Positions 50,784-60,355 are shown, counted from the stretch's first letter. The stretch is DNA of 64,000 nucleotides from Aliiroseovarius sp. S1123 (GCF_023015885.1 NZ_JALKBE010000003.1:366630-430629), one strand, 5' to 3'. Translations and numbers: made by a program. Notes: generated from the sequence alone by a model not told the origin.

Positions 50784-52997
50784 ATGAAACAGGCTGATTT
50801 GAAGAGCAGTATTATTGCCCACCGCAACGACCGGATGGGCGCGCGCATTATCTCGATGTTGAACGCCATTCGGATATCGCGTGACTATGACATTCCGTGG
50901 TTTTGTGGCTGGACCACTGGTGGGCGTACCCACGAGGAATGCCGTGATCCGACCTATATTTTCAGCGAGGATTTTGTCGAACGGAAGTTCTTCGACGGCG
51001 ATGTGCTGCATCAGGTCTATAACGATCTGATCGATATCAGCACGGTGGAAGGCAGCGGCACGACCCGCGGACAATTCCTGAAGCCCGTCGCAAAGGGTGA
51101 AAGCTATCTGGCCGGTGCGGCGATGGGGATCACCGTTTTGCCATGGGAAGATATGGCCAAAGTGCAGGCTGCCTTGCCCCTGTGTCTGGACGAGTTCGAG
51201 TACTCCCCCCCGGTTCAGGCGATGATCGGCGAGATCAAAGAGATGTTCGCCGGGTCCAGCCTGACTGCGCTTCACATCCGCCGCGGGGACATCATCTATA
51301 ATCAGGTGACGTCGAACAAGCTGTGGCCCAACAAGTACATCCCGCGCGAGTTCTACGAGGTGTTGCTGGAACGGCTGCTCGAAGATCCGACCCAGCGTAT
51401 TCTGGTTTTCTCGGACACCCCGCAAGAGGTGGACCGGCTGAAAGAAAAATCCGATCGCGTGATGGGGATCTCGGATCTGTTCGGCGAACGTGACTTTACC
51501 AGCGGCGCACGCGATTTTCTTGAATTGTATGCCATGTCGCTGTGCAAGCAGATCTACGGGCCGCCGTCTTCGGCCTATAGCCAGACGGCCATGACAATTG
51601 GCGGCTGCAACTTGCGGGCTGTTCAGGATGCCCTGACCCAAGAAGAACATGACATCGCGATGGAGCGGATGTCTCAGCGGCTGGAACAGAAATCAGACCT
51701 GTTCATCAACATGGGGGATGTAGGGCAAAGCCTGCATTTCCAGATCGAATACCAGTTGTCGCGTAACGACCCCGCGCGCGCCAAGCGGATCATCAGCGCG
51801 TATATGGAAGACGGGCTGGATAAAAGCTTTGCCTATCAGCTGCTGTGCGAACTTTCGGTGACCAGTCAGGATCTGCCCTATGTCGAAGAGGTGCGCAAGA
51901 TGGCCTATGCGCGCCCGGTCTATGTCGATGATTCCATTGCGGTCGTGAACGCATATTCGGCCATGAACCAGTTGGTGCAGGGGGATCATACGGCGGCACG
52001 CTCGCGTCTGCAGGCGGCGACATGGTTCCGACCGCTCGAGCCTTTGGTGCAAGGCGCGCTCAGCTCTGCGCTGGGGGGCGGTGCGATCACGCCAGATAAT
52101 TTCTATCCGTTTGATCCGGATCTGGTGCGTAAAAAAGGCGGCGTGTTTCCCGTCGGCAAAGCGTCTTTAGCTGCGCTAAACGGCCTTGTACCGCACGGGA
52201 TGAAGCCGGAAGATCGACCGCTTTTCCACCCGTGGGAGATCGTCGTGCGCGACTGGCGACTTGTTTCTGGCAAGCGTCTGAATCGGGCGTTCACCAACAT
52301 CTCGAAGATCGCCAAAACCCGTGACATGCTTCGTCGCTCATTTAACAAGATGAAGGGTGAGCCCGCGTTGATCTCTGCGCTGGGGGTCTATGATCATGCG
52401 ATGGGTAACACGCGGGCCGCGCTGGATGCGCATCTGACGGCGGTCGAACAGGCGCCCGAGAATCCGATTTACTACAAGCGTTTATCGGACATCCTGTTCG
52501 AAACAGGCGAGGCGAAGGACGCGCTGCCTTATCTTGAACGGGCCACCGAGCTGTCCGGCAACCACCCTTGCTATGCGGCCTGTCTGGCTGACCGCTTGTG
52601 GTCTGACAGGGATCGTCGTGATGACGCCCGGGCCATTCATGACCGGCTGGCAGATCATGATCATGAATTTATCGAGATCCGCATCCTGACCGCCAACATG
52701 TTGCGTCGCACGGCAGATCGTCTGCCCGAAGCGTTGGTCGAATTGGACAAGGCCGAGAAGCTCGCCCATGGCGCCGTGCGGATCATGACCCCCAAGGCCC
52801 GGTTCCTGATGGCCGCAGATCGCGCCGACGAGGCGTACGAGATCTATGAAAAGATCGTCGATTGGGGGCTGGAGTCTGTGCACACGCTTCAGGACATCTA
52901 TCGGCAGTTTGACCGGCTCGGTCGTCCCGAGGTCGCGCGCGAGCTGATCAAGCGCAGCACGTTCGACACGGATATGGTGCTTGATCTGGCCAAATGA
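50784..52997 (+). CDS. Fucosyltransferase-like protein with C-terminal TPR domain
   Basis: 737 residues. The first 290 or so residues hold an ALHIRRGDII motif, the HxRRxD signature of GDP-fucose-type transferases (alpha-1,2/1,6-fucosyltransferases and NodZ). FSDTPQEVDRL and SSAYSQTAM follow, as in such enzymes. From about residue 310 to the end the chain is helical with TPR-like repeats (HLTAVEQAPENPIYYKRLSDIL, ALPYLERATELSGNHPC), perhaps a protein-binding arm. A cytoplasmic location is likely. It sits between manB and the GDP-sugar genes, so it may transfer fucose or colitose to a glycan. Confidence 0.7.
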   Translation: MKQADLKSSIIAHRNDRMGARIISMLNAIRISRDYDIPWFCGWTTGGRTHEECRDPTYIFSEDFVERKFFDGDVLHQVYNDLIDISTVEGSGTTRGQFLKPVAKGESYLAGAAMGITVLPWEDMAKVQAALPLCLDEFEYSPPVQAMIGEIKEMFAGSSLTALHIRRGDIIYNQVTSNKLWPNKYIPREFYEVLLERLLEDPTQRILVFSDTPQEVDRLKEKSDRVMGISDLFGERDFTSGARDFLELYAMSLCKQIYGPPSSAYSQTAMTIGGCNLRAVQDALTQEEHDIAMERMSQRLEQKSDLFINMGDVGQSLHFQIEYQLSRNDPARAKRIISAYMEDGLDKSFAYQLLCELSVTSQDLPYVEEVRKMAYARPVYVDDSIAVVNAYSAMNQLVQGDHTAARSRLQAATWFRPLEPLVQGALSSALGGGAITPDNFYPFDPDLVRKKGGVFPVGKASLAALNGLVPHGMKPEDRPLFHPWEIVVRDWRLVSGKRLNRAFTNISKIAKTRDMLRRSFNKMKGEPALISALGVYDHAMGNTRAALDAHLTAVEQAPENPIYYKRLSDILFETGEAKDALPYLERATELSGNHPCYAACLADRLWSDRDRRDDARAIHDRLADHDHEFIEIRILTANMLRRTADRLPEALVELDKAEKLAHGAVRIMTPKARFLMAADRADEAYEIYEKIVDWGLESVHTLQDIYRQFDRLGRPEVARELIKRSTFDTDMVLDLAK

Positions 52998-53151
52998 CGG
53001 GCGCGCTATGGTCTTTGCATCACAGTGGAAATGGCAAGCAATGCGTCAAAGTAAGGTGCTAGCAATTAGAAGATACGATGTCTAAGTTGCCGCCAATTAA
53101 ACGACGCATTGGCAATCGGTGCGTTCTACGACAGGCATAAGGTATCAGGCG

Positions 53152-54324
53152 ATGTTCTATCCGCTGGCAAATACAACTTGGGACGACGCGGAATACGCGG
53201 CGCTGCAAGAGGTGATCGCATCAGACCGTTTCACAATGGGCGCCCGTGTCCGCGAATTTGAAGAGGCATTTGCCAAGAAGTTTGGCAAGAAATACGCTGT
53301 CATGACCTCGTCCGGATCGACGGCCAACTTGCTGGGCATCACGGCGGCCTTCCATCACCCGGATTTCGGGTTTCAGCCCGGAGACGAGGTGATCGTTCCT
53401 GCGGTCAGCTGGTCCACCACCTATTTCCCGATTACCCAGAACGGGATGAAGCTACGCTTTGTCGACATCAACCCCGAGACGCTGAATATCGATGTTGATC
53501 AGGTCGCCGCCGCAATCACGCCGCGCACCAAGATGGTCTTTGCGGTGAACCTGCTGGGCAACCCGATCGAGGCGGATCGTCTGCGCAAGATCTGTGCCGA
53601 TGCGGGTGTCCTTCTGGCAGAAGACAATTGCGAAAGCATGGGTGCCAGCCTGAATGGCGAAAAGGCCGGTGCTTTTGGGCTGTTCGGGACGTTCTCGACC
53701 TTTTTCAGCCACCATATCTGCACGATGGAAGGCGGGCTTGTGATCACCGATGATCGCAAGCTTTATGACAACATGCTGTCGATCCGCGCCCATGGCTGGG
53801 TCCGTGATCTGCCCGAAGATACGCATCTGCCGATGGACCCTGACCCCTTCGTGCGTCAATTCCGCTTCGTGCTGCCCGGCTACAACCTGCGCCCGATCGA
53901 AATGGAAGGTGCGCTGGGCATTCCTCAGCTTGCGAAACTGGACAGCTTCGTTGCCGAACGGCGCAAGAACGCGGTGCAGTTTCAGTCGCTATTTGGCGAT
54001 CACGAGCATCTGACCATTCAGCGCGAAACCGGCGAAAGCAGCTGGTTCGGCTTTGCTATGGTGCTGCAGGGCAAGATGCGCGGCCAGCGCGCGGCCTTGG
54101 TCGACGCCCTGAAAGAGGCCGAGATTGAATGCCGCCCCATCGTTACCGGAAACTTCCTGCGCAACCCTGTCATCGACAAGCTGGACCACAACGTCTTTGG
54201 CCAGATCAAGGCCGCAGACGTGATTGATTCCGAAGGGTTGTTTGTTGGCAACCACCACCACCCCATTCCCGCGCAACTGGATCGTCTGCGCGAGGTCGTC
54301 GACGCGACCTGTGCCAAATTCTAA
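53152..54324 (+). CDS. colD: GDP-4-keto-6-deoxy-D-mannose 3-dehydratase (ColD-like)
   Basis: 390 residues, DegT/DnrJ fold. His188 occupies the place of the PLP-binding Lys ([12 protein letters not shown]), the feature that separates ColD from aminotransferases. Other ColD-like segments are [59 protein letters not shown] and [14 protein letters not shown]. No [2Fe-2S] Cys set of RfbH-type enzymes is evident. ColD removes the C3 hydroxyl of GDP-4-keto-6-deoxymannose on the way to GDP-L-colitose. Start is ATG 53152 rather than 53119, because the ColD N-terminus begins here. gmd follows. Confidence 0.88.
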   Translation: MFYPLANTTWDDAEYAALQEVIASDRFTMGARVREFEEAFAKKFGKKYAVMTSSGSTANLLGITAAFHHPDFGFQPGDEVIVPAVSWSTTYFPITQNGMKLRFVDINPETLNIDVDQVAAAITPRTKMVFAVNLLGNPIEADRLRKICADAGVLLAEDNCESMGASLNGEKAGAFGLFGTFSTFFSHHICTMEGGLVITDDRKLYDNMLSIRAHGWVRDLPEDTHLPMDPDPFVRQFRFVLPGYNLRPIEMEGALGIPQLAKLDSFVAERRKNAVQFQSLFGDHEHLTIQRETGESSWFGFAMVLQGKMRGQRAALVDALKEAEIECRPIVTGNFLRNPVIDKLDHNVFGQIKAADVIDSEGLFVGNHHHPIPAQLDRLREVVDATCAKF

Positions 54325-54341
54325 GAACAAGGACCAGACCT

Positions 54342-55421
54342 AGGGCCGATAAGAAAACCGCCTATATCACGGGCATCACCGGACAAGACGGCGCCTATCT
54401 GGCCGAGCTTTTGCTGGCAAAGGGCTATGAAGTGCATGGCGTCAAGCGCCGCTCGTCTTCGTTCAACACGGCGCGCATTGACCACCTGCAGATCGACAAT
54501 CACCGTCCCGGCAACCTGCATCTGCACTATGGTGACATGACCGACAGCACCACGCTGATCCGTCAGATCGCCGACATCCAACCGGACGAGATTTATAACC
54601 TTGCTGCACAGTCGCACGTGCAAGTCAGCTTCGAGATGCCGGAGTATACCGCGAACGCCGACGCCATTGGCTCGTTGCGTATTCTGGAAGCCATCCGGAT
54701 GCTGGGTCTGACCGAAAAGACCAAGTATTATCAGGCCTCTACGTCGGAACTGTATGGCAAGGTGCAAGAGGTTCCACAGCGCGAAACCACGCCGTTCTAT
54801 CCACGCTCGCCCTATGCGGCGGCGAAGCTGTATGCCTATTGGATCACGGTCAACTATCGTGAAGCCTATGACATGTTTGCCACCAACGGCATTCTGTTCA
54901 ACCACGAAAGCCCGATCCGCGGCGAGACCTTTGTGACCCGCAAGATCAGCCGCGCGGCGGCGGCGATCAAGCTGGGCCTGCAGGACACGCTCTATCTGGG
55001 CAATCTGGACGCTCTGCGCGACTGGGGCCATGCCCGCGACTATGTGGAAGGCATGTGGCGTATCCTGCAACATGACGTGCCCGAAGACTTCGTGCTGGCA
55101 ACCGGCGAAATGCACTCGGTCCGCGAATTCTGTGATCTGGCCTTTGCTGCCACCGATGTGACGCTGGAATGGAAAGGCGAAGGCGTGGATGAGAAAGGCT
55201 ATGACGCCAAGACGGGTCAATGTCTTGTGCAAGTCGATCCGCGCTATTTCCGCCCGACCGAGGTTGAACAGCTGTTGGGTGATCCGACAAAAGCGCGCGA
55301 AATGCTGGGCTGGGAAAGCTCTACGCCTTTCGCTGATCTGGTCAGCGAAATGGTGCAGGAAGATTGGAAGCTTCTGGAAACCGAGCGTCTGGCACGTCGT
55401 GCCTATGGTGTTGTGGAATAA
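54342..55421 (+). CDS. gmd: GDP-mannose 4,6-dehydratase (start codon lost?)
   Basis: About 359 residues. The frame reads [20 protein letters not shown] (Rossmann TGxTGxxG), then [16 protein letters not shown], the catalytic Ser/Thr region STSELYGKV, and [10 protein letters not shown] (Tyr-x3-Lys). It makes GDP-4-keto-6-deoxymannose. Where ATG is expected (54342) the codon is AGG, eight bases after a good AAGGA site. No ATG, GTG or TTG exists upstream in frame back to the TGA at 54225. The first such codon, TTG 54411, would delete the nucleotide-binding motif. See finding. Everything else in the gene is intact. Confidence 0.8.
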   Translation, partial: RADKKTAYITGITGQDGAYLAELLLAKGYEVHGVKRRSSSFNTARIDHLQIDNHRPGNLHLHYGDMTDSTTLIRQIADIQPDEIYNLAAQSHVQVSFEMPEYTANADAIGSLRILEAIRMLGLTEKTKYYQASTSELYGKVQEVPQRETTPFYPRSPYAAAKLYAYWITVNYREAYDMFATNGILFNHESPIRGETFVTRKISRAAAAIKLGLQDTLYLGNLDALRDWGHARDYVEGMWRILQHDVPEDFVLATGEMHSVREFCDLAFAATDVTLEWKGEGVDEKGYDAKTGQCLVQVDPRYFRPTEVEQLLGDPTKAREMLGWESSTPFADLVSEMVQEDWKLLETERLARRAYGVVE

Positions 55422-55439
55422 GAGCGGGGCAAGCCACTC

Positions 55440-56372
55440 ATGAAGCTTCTTCTGACCGGTGGATCTGGCATGTTGGGCAGCGCATTGCAGCGCTTGGCCC
55501 CAACCGTTGCGCCCGACCTTGAGGTTCTGGCCCCGACCCGGGCCGAGCTTCCCTTGACCGACGCGCAGGCCGTATCCGACTGGTTCGCCGCCAACCCGGT
55601 GGATGCAGTCATCCATGCAGCGGCGCGTGTGGGCGGCATTCAGGCCAACATCGATCACCCGGTCGATTTTCTGGTCGAGAACCTGAGGATGAACGACGCG
55701 GTCATCATGGGCGCCCATCAGGCAGGTGTTGAGCGTCTGGTGTTCCTTGGATCATCCTGTATGTACCCGCGCGACTATCGCCAACCGCTTGAGGAAGGCG
55801 ATATCCTCGCCGCGCCGCTGGAACCCACGAACGAAGGCTATGCGCTGTCCAAAATCACCGGCGCGCGGTTGTGCGATTACATCACCCGCAGCCACGACAA
55901 CAGACACTATAAAACGCTGATCCCGTGCAACCTGTTCGGGACCGAGGACCATTTCGGGTCGGTCGCAAGCCACCTGATTGCCGCCATCGTGACCAAGGTC
56001 GTGCAGGCGCGAAATGCGGGCGAGGATAGCGTCGAGATCTGGGGCAGCGGCAACGCCCGGCGCGAGTTCCTGTTTGTCGATGATCTGGTGCAGTTCATGC
56101 TGACGTCGCTGCCGCGGCTGGACAGCCTGCCTCAGGTTCTGAATGTCGGCTATGGCACGGATTATTCGGTCAACGAGTACTATCAGATGATTGGCGAAAT
56201 GGCAGGCTATACCGGCGCGTTTCACCATGATCTGTCCCGGCCCGAGGGTATGATGGCGAAATGCATGACCTCCGAACGCGCCAAGGCGCTGGGATACGCC
56301 CCCCAAACCCCGATGCCACAGGCACTTGCCGCCGTGATTTCGGCGTATGAAGGTCAGATTGCGGCTGGCTGA
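55440..56372 (+). CDS. GDP-L-fucose synthase / GDP-colitose synthase (Fcl/ColC-like)
   Basis: 310 residues of extended SDR type. NAD(P) motif TGGSGMLGSAL. The catalytic set is Ser106/Cys108-type residues in GSSCMYP, with Tyr134 and Lys138 in YALSKITGA. CNLFGTEDHFG carries the second-site His. The family epimerises and reduces the 4-keto sugar. After ColD the product would be GDP-L-colitose; without ColD it would be GDP-L-fucose. The choice cannot be made by eye. ATG 55440 is 18 bases after gmd. Confidence 0.85.
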   Translation: MKLLLTGGSGMLGSALQRLAPTVAPDLEVLAPTRAELPLTDAQAVSDWFAANPVDAVIHAAARVGGIQANIDHPVDFLVENLRMNDAVIMGAHQAGVERLVFLGSSCMYPRDYRQPLEEGDILAAPLEPTNEGYALSKITGARLCDYITRSHDNRHYKTLIPCNLFGTEDHFGSVASHLIAAIVTKVVQARNAGEDSVEIWGSGNARREFLFVDDLVQFMLTSLPRLDSLPQVLNVGYGTDYSVNEYYQMIGEMAGYTGAFHHDLSRPEGMMAKCMTSERAKALGYAPQTPMPQALAAVISAYEGQIAAG

Positions 56373-56452
56373 GGATTGCTTGAAGAAGACATCCGATTGC
56401 CGCCTTTCTGTCCGAATTTGAAAAGATAAGCAGGGCAAGAAGGAACAGTTCA

Positions 56453-57865
56453 ATGATTACTCCAGTATTGCTGTGTGGCGGCTCTGGCACCCGTTTGTGG
56501 CCCCTGTCGCGTAAAAGCTATCCCAAGCAGTTCTCGCCCTTGATGGGGGACGAAAGCCTGTTTCAGGCCAGCGCCCATCGCTTGTCTGGCCCTGCCTATG
56601 CGGCCCCTCTGGTCGTCACGGCGAATGATTTCCGCTTCATCGTGACCGAGCAGCTGGACGGCGCAGGGATCACGACCGGGGCAGTTCTGATTGAACCCGC
56701 CGGGCGCGATACGGCCCCTGCTGTGCTGGCCGCAGCGTTGCATTTGGCCGCCACCGATCCGGACGGCATGATGTTGGTCGCGCCGTCTGATCACGTGATC
56801 CCGGACACGGACGACTTTAACGCCTGCGTGGACGCCGCTTTGCCCGCCGCGCGCGCGGGCCAGATGGTCACCTTCGGCATCAGCCCGGACCGCCCGGAAA
56901 CCGGCTATGGTTATCTTGAACTGGACGCGGCGCCGACCGGCAACATGACCGCCGTGCCGCTGAAATCATTTGTCGAGAAACCGGATGCGGAAACCGCCGC
57001 CAGCATGCTGGCCGAAGGGCGGTACCTGTGGAATGCCGGGATTTTCCTGTTCTCGGTTCCAACCATTCTGGCGGCCTTTGAAACCTACGCGCCCGAGCTT
57101 ATGGCGGCTGTCAAAGGCGCAGTGGATGGCGCCAAGCGGGATCTGGGCTTTACCCGTCTCGACCCCGTGGCATGGGACACGGCCAAGCCGATCTCGATCG
57201 ACTATGCGGTGATGGAGAAAGCCGACAACCTGTCCGTCGTTCCCTTCGCCGGGCGCTGGTCCGATCTGGGGGATTGGGCGGCTGTCTGGCGTGAAACCCA
57301 TTCGGATGGCCTGTCTTTGTCCGGTCCGGCCACGTCGATTGATTGCCAGAACACACTCTTGCGCTCGGAAGTGGAAGGTCAGGCGATCGTCGGCATCGGG
57401 CTTGAGGATATCGTCGCGGTCGCCATGCCCGACGCGGTTCTGATCAGCCACAAGGACCGCACGCAAGAGGTCAAACAGGCGGTCACCGCGCTGAAGGAAC
57501 AGAAAGCCCCTCAGGCCGAGGCCTTCCCCAAGGATCACCGCCCGTGGGGCTGGTTTGAAAGCCTTGTCGTGGGGGACCGGTTCCAGGTCAAACGGATTGT
57601 CGTACACCCCGGCGCGGCCCTGTCGCTGCAGTCCCACCACCACCGGTCCGAACACTGGATCGTGGTCGAAGGTACCGCCAAGGTCACCGTAGATGACGAG
57701 GTCAAACTGGTCAGCGAAAACCAGTCCGTCTACATCCCGCTGGGCGCCACCCACCGCATGGAAAACCCCGGCAAGGTGCCGATGGTCCTGATCGAGGTTC
57801 AGACCGGATCTTATCTGGGGGAAGATGACATTATCCGCTACGAAGACGTCTACGCGCGGGACTAA
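56453..57865 (+). CDS. manC: Mannose-1-phosphate guanylyltransferase / mannose-6-phosphate isomerase
   Basis: 470 residues, bifunctional type II form. The pyrophosphorylase signature is VLLCGGSGTRLWPLSRKSYPKQF at the start. FVEKP and WNAGIFLF follow. A C-terminal cupin-like isomerase part has HRPWGWF, QSHHHRSEHWIVVEGTA and VYIPLGATHRMENPG. It provides GDP-mannose and mannose-6-P. It ends the GDP-sugar cluster just before tRNA-Gly. Confidence 0.93.
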   Translation: MITPVLLCGGSGTRLWPLSRKSYPKQFSPLMGDESLFQASAHRLSGPAYAAPLVVTANDFRFIVTEQLDGAGITTGAVLIEPAGRDTAPAVLAAALHLAATDPDGMMLVAPSDHVIPDTDDFNACVDAALPAARAGQMVTFGISPDRPETGYGYLELDAAPTGNMTAVPLKSFVEKPDAETAASMLAEGRYLWNAGIFLFSVPTILAAFETYAPELMAAVKGAVDGAKRDLGFTRLDPVAWDTAKPISIDYAVMEKADNLSVVPFAGRWSDLGDWAAVWRETHSDGLSLSGPATSIDCQNTLLRSEVEGQAIVGIGLEDIVAVAMPDAVLISHKDRTQEVKQAVTALKEQKAPQAEAFPKDHRPWGWFESLVVGDRFQVKRIVVHPGAALSLQSHHHRSEHWIVVEGTAKVTVDDEVKLVSENQSVYIPLGATHRMENPGKVPMVLIEVQTGSYLGEDDIIRYEDVYARD

Positions 57866-57917
57866 ATCCGTGCGCGCGGCCCTTCTTGGGCGACCAATCT
57901 GCGATGTCTGGAGTTTC

Positions 57918-57991
57918 TGGAGCGGGCGGCGGGAATCGAACCCGCGTCATTAGCTTGGAAGGCTAAGGTCTTACCACTACACAACGCCCGC
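57918..57991 (-). tRNA. tRNA-Gly (anticodon TCC)
   Basis: A 74-nt cloverleaf on the minus strand. The acceptor GCGGGCG pairs with CGCCCGC, discriminator T, CCA encoded. The anticodon loop CTTCCAA reads GGA/GGG codons, and the T-loop is TTCGATT. It lies just after manC. Confidence 0.97.
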
Positions 57992-58553
57992 TCAGTGAAA
58001 ACAGGACATATTTCATGTGTTTCTGGGCGTCAAGTGTACCCATTAGCGTAATCTAATGAATAACCACCCCAAAATCAGCTTAGGAAGCTCACCATGCCAC
58101 ACCGATTCGCGTTAATATCGGCTGAGCGATAACCCTTCCTGAAACGAGGTTCCCTTGGTTTCACTGATCTTCTTCGCAGTCACGACTTCTGTTCGGGCTG
58201 TGATCTAATAGATCAGACGGTTTCCTTGCGAAATCAACTGCACAGGTGACCAATTCTAGCGCCCTCAGACAGTGGGATGTCGTGCTTTGGATTCCAATCG
58301 ACTTCGCAGAACAAAGGGCTTTTGCAAAATGATTCAATCATCGTGATACTACGTAGATAGCCTTCAAGGCAGGTGAGTAGCCCTATCTGACGGGTCCAAG
58401 TTGATTGTTCGTGCATGATCGGGCTGGGTTCCATTGGTGTGATGGCTTCTGGAGCCGGAAGTGATTGTCTTGAAGTCACGGCAGGCTGACGTTCTGACGG
58501 GACAAGGAATGGCTCGTCTGGATGCGATTAGACAGATTGTAGGGAAGCTGAGA
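57992..58553. other. AT-richer spacer without a recognisable gene
   Basis: About 560 bases of lower GC than both sides, next to tRNA-Gly. A short palindrome TGATCT-AAT-AGATCA (58199-58213) is present. A minus-strand frame of 81 codons at 58234-58479 has no family match, and I do not accept it as a gene. No integrase, insertion sequence end or direct repeat of the tRNA was seen. Confidence 0.5.
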
Positions 58554-58925
58554 ATGGTAGATGTTTTGACACCCGAAGAGCGTCGGAAGCACTTGCTGCC
58601 GCTGGGAGATGCCGGCTGGGGAGCGGTCACAGACCGTGATGCCATCCGGAAAGTATATATTTTTTCCAATTTTGTAGAGGCTTGGGGCTGGATGTCCCGC
58701 GTCGCGATCTGGTGTGAAAAGTGGAATCATCACCCGGAATGGAGCAATGTCTATCGCACCGTTGACGTCACGTTGACGACACACGACGCAGACGGTCTAA
58801 CCGATCTGGATATTAAGCTGGCAAAAAAAATGGACGCACTTGCGGGCGCGTCGAGCGCTGCAACATTCCAATCGGACCTTTCGGAACCGATCGCCTGTCT
58901 TTGTCACCCGGACGCGCCTCGTTGA
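58554..58925 (+). CDS. Pterin-4a-carbinolamine dehydratase-like protein
   Basis: About 123 residues from ATG 58554; a longer frame from 58461 is less convincing. The family motif is the paired His in NHHPEWSNVYRTVDVTL. The usual enzyme (about 100 residues) regenerates pterin for aromatic hydroxylases, or helps as the HNF1 partner DCoH. Here about 24 residues are added after KMDALAGAS. No phenylalanine hydroxylase is in the window. The gene lies in AT-richer DNA, unlike its neighbours. Confidence 0.75.
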   Translation: MVDVLTPEERRKHLLPLGDAGWGAVTDRDAIRKVYIFSNFVEAWGWMSRVAIWCEKWNHHPEWSNVYRTVDVTLTTHDADGLTDLDIKLAKKMDALAGASSAATFQSDLSEPIACLCHPDAPR

Positions 58926-58936
58926 GAGCAATGCGC

Positions 58937-59758
58937 TCAGGCGTGAAACACAAAAGATCGCATCGAAACGGATCCCAGGTCGAAACTGTCATTCAGAAAG
59001 GTCAGCGCGTCACGACTGTCCGAGGCCCCGGCGATGGTAAGCGCGGGTACATAGTGTTCGGTCGTCGGATGTGCCTGACGTAGCAAACTGCCCATACCCT
59101 TTCGGTCTGTCAGTGCAGCAAAATCGCGCTCGGTCAGGCGCTCGGTGAACATCGTGTCAAAGGCCTGAGCGAAATCTGGCGGCGGTCCCGATGGGGTCAA
59201 GGCGCGCAGATTGTGCACAATGTTTCCCGATCCAAGGATCAAAACACCGCGGTCACGCAACTGCGACAGTACGCGGCCGATTTCCATGTGCCACTCGAAA
59301 TCCTGAGACATGTCGATCGACAACTGAAAAACCGGAACGTCAGCCTTTGGGAACAAGAACTTCAGAACCGACCAAGAGCCGTGGTCCAGCCCCCATGTGT
59401 CGTCTTCCTGCCCGTTGTGGCTGGACAGAAGCGATACGACCTCGCGGGCGAGTTCGGGGTGGCCATCAGCCGGATAGTCTTGGTCATACAGTTCGTTGGG
59501 GAAGCCATAGAAGTCATGGATCACCGCAGGCATTTCTGACACGTCGACCAGAGTGGTGCCGGTCGTCACCCAGTGGGCCGAGACCACCAAGATCGCTTGC
59601 GGGCGCGGCAGTTGGCGGCCCAGTTCGGTCCAGCCGCGGCTATACTTGGTGTCCTCGATGGCGTTCATCGGCGACCCGTGCCCCAGAAAGACCAAGGGCA
59701 TCCGCTCGGATGCCGCAAAGCGGTCACGTAGTGACTGAAGGGATTGAACGACTTTCAT
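58937..59758 (-). CDS. ygiD: Class III extradiol dioxygenase-like protein (YgiD/DODA family)
   Basis: 273 residues: PLVFLGHGSPMNAIED, VVSAHWVTTGT, DDTWGLDHGSWSVL, GSGNIVHNLR and a C-terminal YVPALTIAGAS. It is the LigB-like fold of 4,5-DOPA extradiol dioxygenases and related iron or zinc enzymes. ATG 59758 has CAGGAG upstream. It follows a DoxX-family gene by 49 bases on the same strand, and both are divergent from a LysR. The substrate is an aromatic diol, inferred from the family. Confidence 0.87.
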   Translation of the reverse strand: MKVVQSLQSLRDRFAASERMPLVFLGHGSPMNAIEDTKYSRGWTELGRQLPRPQAILVVSAHWVTTGTTLVDVSEMPAVIHDFYGFPNELYDQDYPADGHPELAREVVSLLSSHNGQEDDTWGLDHGSWSVLKFLFPKADVPVFQLSIDMSQDFEWHMEIGRVLSQLRDRGVLILGSGNIVHNLRALTPSGPPPDFAQAFDTMFTERLTERDFAALTDRKGMGSLLRQAHPTTEHYVPALTIAGASDSRDALTFLNDSFDLGSVSMRSFVFHA

Positions 59759-59807
59759 GTTGCAGCTCCTGCAGGGTGGGGTGCCGCCAGAAGGCAGCAC
59801 CGCTGGA

Positions 59808-60230
59808 TTAAGCGTATTGGCCCAGGGTTTTTTCGACAATCGGCAGTTTCAACGCGAAAGCGCCGTTTCCAAGAAGCGCCAGTGCAATTTGTGCCACGGC
59901 CCAGAACAGCGGGAATTCCCAGCCGCCACCTTCGTTCGAGAACATCCACCCGGCACCAGAATGTGCCCAGATCGCCCCTAGCAGCACAGGCAGAACAGCC
60001 AGTGATACCAGTCGGGTGGCCACGCCCAGGATCAACGCAATCCCGCCACCAATCTCGGCGATGATGGTCAGATAAGCGAGGATGGCGGGCAGGCCCATGC
60101 TTTCAAAAAAGCCGACCGTTCCGGGAATGGTAAAGACCAGCAATTTGGTCAGTCCATGTGCCAGGAAAAGGCCACCGGTCGTCAGGCGCAAGGCCAAGGC
60201 GGCATAGGGAGCAGTAGTTTGATCGATCAT
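59808..60230 (-). CDS. DoxX-family membrane protein
   Basis: 140 residues with four hydrophobic segments: ALRLTTGGLFLAHGLTKLLVF, ILAYLTIIAEIGGGIALILG, VSLAVLPVLLGAIWAHSG, and a last near VAQIALALL. DoxX proteins form membrane oxidoreductase complexes and relate to quinone or thiosulfate metabolism, with roles not well defined. It heads the operon with ygiD, 145 bases from the divergent LysR start. Confidence 0.85.
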   Translation of the reverse strand: MIDQTTAPYAALALRLTTGGLFLAHGLTKLLVFTIPGTVGFFESMGLPAILAYLTIIAEIGGGIALILGVATRLVSLAVLPVLLGAIWAHSGAGWMFSNEGGGWEFPLFWAVAQIALALLGNGAFALKLPIVEKTLGQYA

Positions 60231-60323
60231 GTCGATGATCCTTTCATAAGATGACCCGCAGAGTGTTGCTGTCGGGGTCGTTGTTTTGCTGGGATCAACA
60301 TAGGGCTTGTCAAAAATCCACAA

Positions 60324-60355
60324 AATGGCGAAGTTATTGTATGACTATCGCCATT
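60324..60355. promoter_or_regulatory. Operator candidate between doxX and its LysR
   Basis: AATGGCGA (60324-60331) and TCGCCATT (60348-60355) form a perfect 8-bp inverted repeat with a 16-base spacer, 21 bases before the LysR ATG. It suits a LysR self-regulated divergent promoter. Confidence 0.6.

Noticed and set aside
54321..55718. Minus-strand frame of 465 codons over gmd and the start of fcl
   Set aside because: Antisense to recognisable enzymes, and not a family match.
57992..58460. Integrated element at tRNA-Gly
   Set aside because: No integrase, no transposase and no duplicate of the tRNA end were seen, so only base composition suggests acquisition.
58234..58479. Minus-strand frame of 81 codons in the AT-rich spacer
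   Set aside because: No ribosome site or recognisable family; the sequence looks random. Kept as spacer.
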